Assembly (NCBI GenBank): GCA_029266015.1
Contig: JAJUFK010000050.1
Coordinates: 1 to 12,282, forward strand
Direction: 5' to 3'
Source of the DNA: Bacteroidota bacterium
GTDB lineage: Bacteria; Bacteroidota; Bacteroidia; Bacteroidales; UBA1715
Length of the DNA stretch: 12,282 nucleotides
Shown: piece after piece, positions 8,177-12,282 of the stretch
Position numbering within the stretch: the stretch's first letter is position 1
How the letters are laid out: the number at the start of each line of letters is the position of its first letter
Program-made: the position numbers and the translations under genes
Notes under the pieces: generated by a model
The model's input: the letters and a program-made list of their open reading frames with translations, nothing else
Database searches by the model: none
Told to the model about the DNA's origin: nothing

Positions 8177-10321
8177 TTAATTAAATTCTAATACAATTGT
8201 TTCATTTCGGCGAATTGCAGTTCCCGGAGGAATAGATTGTCGCACCAATCTTCCATATCCTTTACAACTAACTGTAAGCCCGGCATTTTCAGCAATATAT
8301 ACTGCATCACGCATACCCATACCAAAAAGATTTGGTACTGTTTTATCATCAAATATCAATGGAGTATAATCAATACTTGCTTCTTGTAATTTTGTATTTG
8401 TCCAATTACTTTTAGGAGTAGAAGCCTGCGGAATACCTAAAGTATTAAAAATAACTGTATAATCATTTGCAAAACCATTGCTTACCGAAGGTAAAGTAAC
8501 AACTTTACCACTATCGGTTGCTAATTCATTTCGCAATTCATGATCATTAAAGTAGATTCTATCGGCAATTTTTCTAAACACCTGAGCAGCTCCTCCACCC
8601 GAAATTCTATATGGGTCATACGGCAATGCAGATTGCATAACTATGATACATGAATATTTAGGATTTTCGGCAGGAAAATATCCACAAAAAGAAGCTCTTA
8701 ATATTTTATCATCGTATTTACCATTTACATAAGTTTGAGCTGTTCCTGTTTTTCCTGCTATTTTGTAATATTTATTCTTAATTGATTTTGCTGTACCTTC
8801 TTCTACAACTGCCTCCATAAGTAATTTAGCTTTTTGTATGGTTTGTTCGCTGCATACAGCATTATTCACAACTTTTGGTTCATTACGCAGTACTGTTGTT
8901 GCAGAATTACGAATTTCTCTTACCAAATACGGACGCATCATTTTTCCGTTATTTGCAACTGCATTGTAAAACATAAGCATTTGCAATGGTGTAACTTCAA
9001 TATCGTACCCGTATGACATTTGAATAAGTGTACTACCTTCCCATTTTTGTACATCATTTTTGGTAGTCATACTTGGATCTTTTACAAGTGGAATTCGTTC
9101 ATTTATTAAATCTATCCCACTTGGTTTGCCAAACCCCATACTTTTCAAACGATTTATATAGTCCCATTCTTTGCGAGTAGCTACATAATTGTTATATATT
9201 ATTTTACTAACCCCTACATTCGATGAATTTGCAAACACTCCTTTTACTGAAAGTTTATGAAATCCGCCTTGTGTTTTAAAATTCCAATCATACACATTGG
9301 TTTCTATACCTTTATTTACATATCTTATATGCCCCCCTCCAGTATCTATTGTATCATTTAAATCTATTACACCATCTTCCAAGGCAATCATAAGTGATGG
9401 TAGTTTAATAGTTGAACCCGGGTCGCCTCTAAAATTTACAGCAAAATTTTCTAACTCATAATAATTTGAATCAGCAGGATTACCGGTACGAGAAAGATTT
9501 GAAATAGCCAAAACTTCACCGGTTTTAACTTCCATTACTACAGCACACCCCCAAACAGCCTTATATTGTTGTAAAGCTTTAAGTAACTCTTCATTTGCTA
9601 TACTTTGAATTTCGGTATCTATTGTTGTAATTATATCATAGCCATCAACTACACCATCTTTATTTACCATTGCAGGGTCATCTTCGGTTTTCTCGGTTTT
9701 TTCTATTCCATATAAATACGAATCGTAATACATTTCAAGACCGGTTTCTCCATGCCAACTACCTTTGCGTAGCAATCCTATAGTACGACGAGCAATATCG
9801 CCATAGGGATATACACGACTGTTATACACATCTATAAGTAATCCCCCTTTAAATGAACCTTCTCTTAGAATTGGTAATTTTTTTACTTCTTGTAATTTAT
9901 TATAATCAATAGGTTTTTTATGTAAACGTAAGTATGAATATGATTTTGCAGTTTTATACAATGCATCTAAATATTGTTTTTTAGTTTTTCCTTCTTCAGG
10001 AAACAATTTAGCAAGCCCTTCTGCTAATGCATTAACATTATTTTTAAACAATGTATCACTCTTCTTAAATGCAGGTATTCTATAATCAAAATACACCACA
10101 TATTCGGGAACCGAACAAGCAAGTACTTTTCCATTTCTAGAGTATATATCACCACGTTTTGGTTTTACTACTACCGTTTGCTGCTTTTTGTTCATTTGTT
10201 TCAATTCGGCACCTTCTACAAATTGAATATGAACTATTTTTGCAACCACCATGGTTCCAAAAACAGCAAGTAGTATATACACTATTGCAAACCTTGTTAA
10301 TATTTCTTTTTTAATGTCCAT
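8177..10321 (-). CDS. ftsI: Septal peptidoglycan transpeptidase FtsI (PBP3-like class B PBP with one PASTA domain)
   Basis: Monofunctional class B penicillin-binding protein that cross-links septal peptidoglycan together with FtsW. It has 714 residues, longer than the 588 of E. coli FtsI. A short cytoplasmic tail and one membrane anchor at about 10-30 are followed by the dimerisation or pedestal region with KPKRGDIYSRNGKVLA at 53-68. The transpeptidase domain has all three active-site motifs: S303-T-I-K306, S366-S-N368 and K524-T-G-T527. The residue before PGSTIK is Asp rather than the frequent Glu. Residues about 660-714 (TVPNLFGMGMRDAVYIAENA onward, ending in PPGTAIRRNETIVLEF) form a PASTA domain, common in Bacteroidota and Gram-positive FtsI but absent from E. 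coli FtsI. The start overlaps ftsL by 11 nt, so translation is likely coupled; no SD is visible. The Spo VD/FtsI distinction is settled by the cluster context. Confidence 0.95.
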   Translation of the reverse strand: MDIKKEILTRFAIVYILLAVFGTMVVAKIVHIQFVEGAELKQMNKKQQTVVVKPKRGDIYSRNGKVLACSVPEYVVYFDYRIPAFKKSDTLFKNNVNALAEGLAKLFPEEGKTKKQYLDALYKTAKSYSYLRLHKKPIDYNKLQEVKKLPILREGSFKGGLLIDVYNSRVYPYGDIARRTIGLLRKGSWHGETGLEMYYDSYLYGIEKTEKTEDDPAMVNKDGVVDGYDIITTIDTEIQSIANEELLKALQQYKAVWGCAVVMEVKTGEVLAISNLSRTGNPADSNYYELENFAVNFRGDPGSTIKLPSLMIALEDGVIDLNDTIDTGGGHIRYVNKGIETNVYDWNFKTQGGFHKLSVKGVFANSSNVGVSKIIYNNYVATRKEWDYINRLKSMGFGKPSGIDLINERIPLVKDPSMTTKNDVQKWEGSTLIQMSYGYDIEVTPLQMLMFYNAVANNGKMMRPYLVREIRNSATTVLRNEPKVVNNAVCSEQTIQKAKLLMEAVVEEGTAKSIKNKYYKIAGKTGTAQTYVNGKYDDKILRASFCGYFPAENPKYSCIIVMQSALPYDPYRISGGGAAQVFRKIADRIYFNDHELRNELATDSGKVVTLPSVSNGFANDYTVIFNTLGIPQASTPKSNWTNTKLQEASIDYTPLIFDDKTVPNLFGMGMRDAVYIAENAGLTVSCKGYGRLVRQSIPPGTAIRRNETIVLEFN

Positions 10322-10697
10322 CTTTTGAAATAGTATAAGGCGGATTTTTTAATTCCTGCAAATCAATTTCTTGCGCTTGTATTTGTTTATAAATATTTGC
10401 ATATTTCATTTTTTCAATCAAAACTGCTTGAGTCGATACAAATTCGGCACGCAGTTCTTTTATCTCTTGTTCAAGTCGTTTATTTTGTTTTTCTAATGTA
10501 TAAGCATGATACCCGTTGCCTATATAAAATATTACCAGAAGTATCACAAACAACATATAGAAAGCATGTTTCTCTACCTTTTCACTCGAAAAAACATCAC
10601 CGGCAATCACACTTTTAAATGATGTGAAATTACGTGGCTGATTCTTTTGTTTTTCAGCTTTGGTGGTTGTATTTTCTGTAGGTATTCCCTCTTTCAT
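10311..10697 (-). CDS. ftsL: FtsL-like bitopic cell division protein
   Basis: Small divisome protein expected to form a coiled-coil complex with a DivIC/FtsB partner and FtsQ and to activate FtsW/FtsI. It has 128 residues. The polar N-terminal tail of about 44 residues is followed by one membrane segment at about 45-62 (AFYMLFVILLVIFYIG). A heptad-like stretch rich in Leu, Lys and Glu covers about 66-105 (LEKQNKRLEQEIKELRAEF). The C-terminus ends PPYTISKDGH. Primary sequence of FtsL is poorly conserved, so the call rests on topology, size and its place between rsmH and ftsI, where Bacteroidota carry an FtsL-like gene. It starts in an ATGA overlap with rsmH and its last 11 nt overlap ftsI. Confidence 0.85.
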   Translation of the reverse strand: MKEGIPTENTTTKAEKQKNQPRNFTSFKSVIAGDVFSSEKVEKHAFYMLFVILLVIFYIGNGYHAYTLEKQNKRLEQEIKELRAEFVSTQAVLIEKMKYANIYKQIQAQEIDLQELKNPPYTISKDGH

Positions 10698-11590
10698 TTT
10701 TTTTCTGCTATTCGTAATTTTGCACTTCGTGATCTATTATTTTGTTCTAATTCTTCATGAGTTGGCGTTATTATTTTTTTTGAAATAATTTGAAATGGAC
10801 TTTGAACATTACCATAAAAATCTTTTTTTACAACTCCTTGAATATTACCGGTTTTAAAAAAATTTTTAACCAATCTATCTTCCAAAGAATGATATGTTAT
10901 AACAACAAACCGTCCTCCCGGTTTTAACACCTCCAATCCTGCCTGTAAAAATTCTTGCAACACCTCAATCTCTTTGTTTACCTCAATTCGCAATGCCTGA
11001 AAAACCTGCGATAAAAATTTAGATTCTGTTTTAGGGTTACAAAAACGCTTACACAGTTGTTTTAAATCCTCCGTAGTATGTATTGTTTGCTTTTCTCGCT
11101 CTTGCACTATAGTGTATGCAACTTTTTTCGCATTTGGCAATTCCCCATATTCCTTCAACACATAAGTCAATGAATCTACATCATACGTATTAACAACATC
11201 ATGCGCTTTCAATTGATTTGTAGTATCCATACGCATATCAAGTGTTGCATTAAAACGAAATGAAAAACCTCGTTCAGGAGTATCAAAATGATGCGACGAA
11301 ACACCTAAATCAGCAAGAATTCCATCTACTTGAGTAACATTATAATAACGCAAAAAGCGTTTTATATACCTAAAATTATGATGAACAAACGTAAAATTTT
11401 GATTATCGGGAATATTTAATTTTGCATCTTCATCTTGGTCAAAACCAAAGAGTTTACCACCAGAAATATTTTTGAGAATAAGGGAGGAATGCCCACCGCC
11501 ACCAAACGTAGCGTCAACGTATATCCCCTGCGGAACTATGTTGAGACCCTCTATACTTTCATGCAAGAGAACCGGCACATGATAATTCAT
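10694..11590 (-). CDS. rsmH: 16S rRNA (cytosine(1402)-N(4))-methyltransferase RsmH (MraW)
   Basis: S-adenosylmethionine-dependent methyltransferase that modifies C1402 of 16S rRNA in the decoding centre. It has 298 residues, close to the usual 300-315. Motifs are HVPVLLHES at 4-12, SAM-binding DATFGGGGHS at 26-35, FGFDQDEDA at 48-56, ILADLGVSS at 91-99, RGFSFRFNATLDMRMD at 107-122, VFQALRIEVNKE at 196-207, ITYHSLEDR at 231-239 and the basic C-terminal NRSRSAKLRIAEK. All are family hallmarks. The ATG lies 9 nt after mraZ and is preceded by AGAGGA at good spacing, which supports this start. The stop overlaps ftsL as ATGA. Its presence as second gene of the dcw operon is nearly universal and does not imply a division role. 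Confidence 0.97.
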   Translation of the reverse strand: MNYHVPVLLHESIEGLNIVPQGIYVDATFGGGGHSSLILKNISGGKLFGFDQDEDAKLNIPDNQNFTFVHHNFRYIKRFLRYYNVTQVDGILADLGVSSHHFDTPERGFSFRFNATLDMRMDTTNQLKAHDVVNTYDVDSLTYVLKEYGELPNAKKVAYTIVQEREKQTIHTTEDLKQLCKRFCNPKTESKFLSQVFQALRIEVNKEIEVLQEFLQAGLEVLKPGGRFVVITYHSLEDRLVKNFFKTGNIQGVVKKDFYGNVQSPFQIISKKIITPTHEELEQNNRSRSAKLRIAEKK

Positions 11591-11595
11591 ATTTT

Positions 11596-11601
11596 TCCTC
11601 T
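11596..11601 (-). promoter_or_regulatory. Shine-Dalgarno sequence of rsmH overlapping the mraZ stop codon
   Basis: The minus strand reads TAGAGGAAAAATATG. AGAGGA begins within the mraZ stop TAG and lies 5 nt before the rsmH ATG. Together with the murG site it is one of only two clear anti-SD matches at starts in this window. Confidence 0.5.
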
Positions 11602-12076
11602 ATTCATACAAATTAAAGTTATCACCAAATATATCTTCAGCAAGTTGCTCAAACTCATCAGCCGGCAACATGCTCTCATTTGAATCATATTTATTCTTAT
11701 CCCACAATTCTATAATATTACCAACACCTAAAAAAACCACATCTTTATCAAGCGATGCATAATCAAGCAGATTTTTAGAAATCAACAATCTACCTACGCC
11801 ATCAAGAGTAAGCTCTACAGTTCCTTTACTAAATTGAGTTAAAAAAATATTATGCTTTTTATTAAATATAGGATTCAGTTTTTTTGTCAATTGCGACATC
11901 ATTGCTTGCCATGAATCAAGCGGATGCAATTCTAAACATTGTTTATAATTACTTTTTTTAAGCACAAAACGCAAAGCATCATCAGGCTTATTAAACTGCC
12001 TTTTAAATGCCGATGGTAAAGGAACTCTTCCTTTTACATCTAATTTTCCGCTATGTTCTCCTATGAAAGTAATCAT
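11600..12076 (-). CDS. mraZ: Transcriptional regulator MraZ (AbrB-like fold)
   Basis: DNA-binding regulator, first gene of the dcw operon, which in studied bacteria forms ring-like oligomers and controls its own operon. It has 158 residues against 152 in E. coli. Two tandem MraZ repeats are visible: FIGEHSGKLDVKGRVPLPSA near 4-23 with the D-x-x-x-R signature D13-R17, and GTVELTLDGVGRLLISKNLL near 85-104 with D92-R96. The C-terminus is acidic (EFEQLAEDIFGDNFNLYE). The start is well fixed because an in-frame TAG lies directly before the ATG; no SD is seen, only a run of T. The upstream region holds a periodic four-box array that fits a MraZ operator, so negative or positive autoregulation is likely by analogy. 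Confidence 0.96.
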   Translation of the reverse strand: MITFIGEHSGKLDVKGRVPLPSAFKRQFNKPDDALRFVLKKSNYKQCLELHPLDSWQAMMSQLTKKLNPIFNKKHNIFLTQFSKGTVELTLDGVGRLLISKNLLDYASLDKDVVFLGVGNIIELWDKNKYDSNESMLPADEFEQLAEDIFGDNFNLYE

Positions 12077-12109
12077 CTAAAAAAAAACGCCTATACTAAA
12101 ATTTTTGTA

Positions 12110-12117
12110 AAAATATA
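12110..12117 (-). promoter_or_regulatory. Candidate -7 element of a Bacteroidota-type promoter for mraZ
   Basis: TATATTTT on the minus strand matches seven of eight positions of the Bacteroidota -7 pattern TAnnTTTG and lies about 34 nt before the mraZ ATG. No TTTG is present at the expected -33 distance; that place is occupied by the operator-like boxes. In such AT-rich DNA a match of this quality can arise by chance, so this is only a candidate. Confidence 0.25.
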
Positions 12118-12127
12118 TCATAATTTC

Positions 12128-12164
12128 CCATTTTCTTACATTTTTTTCCACTTTTTACCACTTT
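12128..12164 (-). promoter_or_regulatory. Putative MraZ operator: four direct boxes at exact 10-bp spacing
   Basis: Reading the minus strand 5' to 3', the boxes are AAAGTGG (12164-12158), AAAGTGG (12154-12148), AAAATGT (12144-12138) and AAAATGG (12134-12128). Each is separated by 3 nt, so the period is exactly 10 bp, one helical turn. Known MraZ sites are TGGGN repeats at 10-bp period in E. coli and AAAGTG[T/G] with 3-nt spacers in Mycoplasma; this array matches the latter form closely. It ends about 51 nt before the mraZ ATG. Seen: boxes and spacing. Inferred: that MraZ binds them. Confidence 0.75.
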
Positions 12165-12197
12165 GTTAATAACTTTTATGTTTTTACCATATCTTTT

Positions 12198-12219
12198 CAT
12201 AAAAATTGAGATTTTTATG
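12198..12219. repeat. 9-bp inverted repeat with 4-base loop upstream of the mraZ operator
   Basis: CATAAAAAT, then TGAG, then ATTTTTATG form perfect arms. The stem is almost all A/T, so a stable RNA terminator is doubtful. It could be a protein-binding palindrome or part of the control region of the gene to the right. No function can be assigned. Confidence 0.4.
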
Positions 12220-12282
12220 TATTAACAGTATTTACCAAACAACACTGTTGAAGGAATTAAAAAAATGAATAAGAATTAGATA

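Larger units (their letters stand above)
12077..12282. other. Intergenic control region upstream of the dcw operon
   Basis: About 206 bases of very AT-rich DNA with no credible gene on either strand; the only ATG near the right edge on the plus strand meets a stop after four codons. It contains a poly-A/T stretch next to mraZ, a weak -7 candidate, a four-box operator-like array, a separate copy of TGGTAAAAA and a 9-bp inverted repeat. The neighbouring gene to the right is outside the window. Confidence 0.8.

Noticed and set aside
11435..11683. Plus-strand 82-codon frame across the mraZ/rsmH junction
   Set aside because: It is antisense to two well-supported genes and covers the conserved RsmH N-terminus; its product looks like no known protein.
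12241..12249. Short palindrome AACACTGTT near the right edge
   Set aside because: Only 4-bp arms around one base; too short to separate from chance.
1..12282. Mobile elements, CRISPR arrays, tRNA/rRNA genes or defence genes
   Set aside because: The window is filled almost wall to wall with intact core cell-wall and division genes, and I saw no repeats, transposase motifs or RNA-gene structures.

Overview
This window is a classic division and cell wall (dcw) cluster read entirely from the minus strand. The transcriptional order, from high to low coordinates, is mraZ, rsmH, ftsL, ftsI (a PASTA-tailed class B PBP), murE, mraY, murD, ftsW, murG, murC and the first 117 codons of ftsQ, which runs off the left edge. 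The organism is very probably a member of the Bacteroidota, perhaps Bacteroidales. Four things point there: the gene order without murF or ddl between murE and ftsQ; the divergent short ftsL; a MraY with a long extra loop; and AT-rich DNA in which most genes lack a Shine-Dalgarno sequence. The murE motif DNPR predicts meso-diaminopimelate peptidoglycan, as in Gram-negative bacteria. The species cannot be named from this stretch.

Layout: 12077-12282 is the only real intergenic space. It holds a four-box operator-like array that I read as the binding site of MraZ, plus an AT-rich hairpin and a weak promoter candidate. From 12076 to the left edge the genes are packed with gaps of 0-9 nt or with overlaps. 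Four junctions are ATGA overlaps (rsmH/ftsL, murD/ftsW, ftsW/murG, murC/ftsQ), ftsL/ftsI overlaps by 11 nt, and murG/murC abut directly. No internal terminator or promoter is evident, so the set is best read as one polycistronic, translationally coupled operon, probably continuing into ftsA and ftsZ beyond the window.

Function: MurC, MurD and MurE add L-Ala, D-Glu and meso-DAP to UDP-MurNAc. MurF, which would complete the pentapeptide, must be encoded elsewhere. MraY moves the MurNAc-pentapeptide to undecaprenyl phosphate to give lipid I, and MurG adds GlcNAc to give lipid II. FtsW polymerises lipid II and FtsI cross-links the product at the septum. FtsL and FtsQ are bitopic divisome proteins that recruit and activate FtsW/FtsI. 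RsmH methylates 16S rRNA, and MraZ is the likely autoregulator of the operon.

I found no mobile element, RNA gene, CRISPR array or undescribed system. The region is conserved core genome. The most informative non-coding signal is the 10-bp-periodic array upstream of mraZ.
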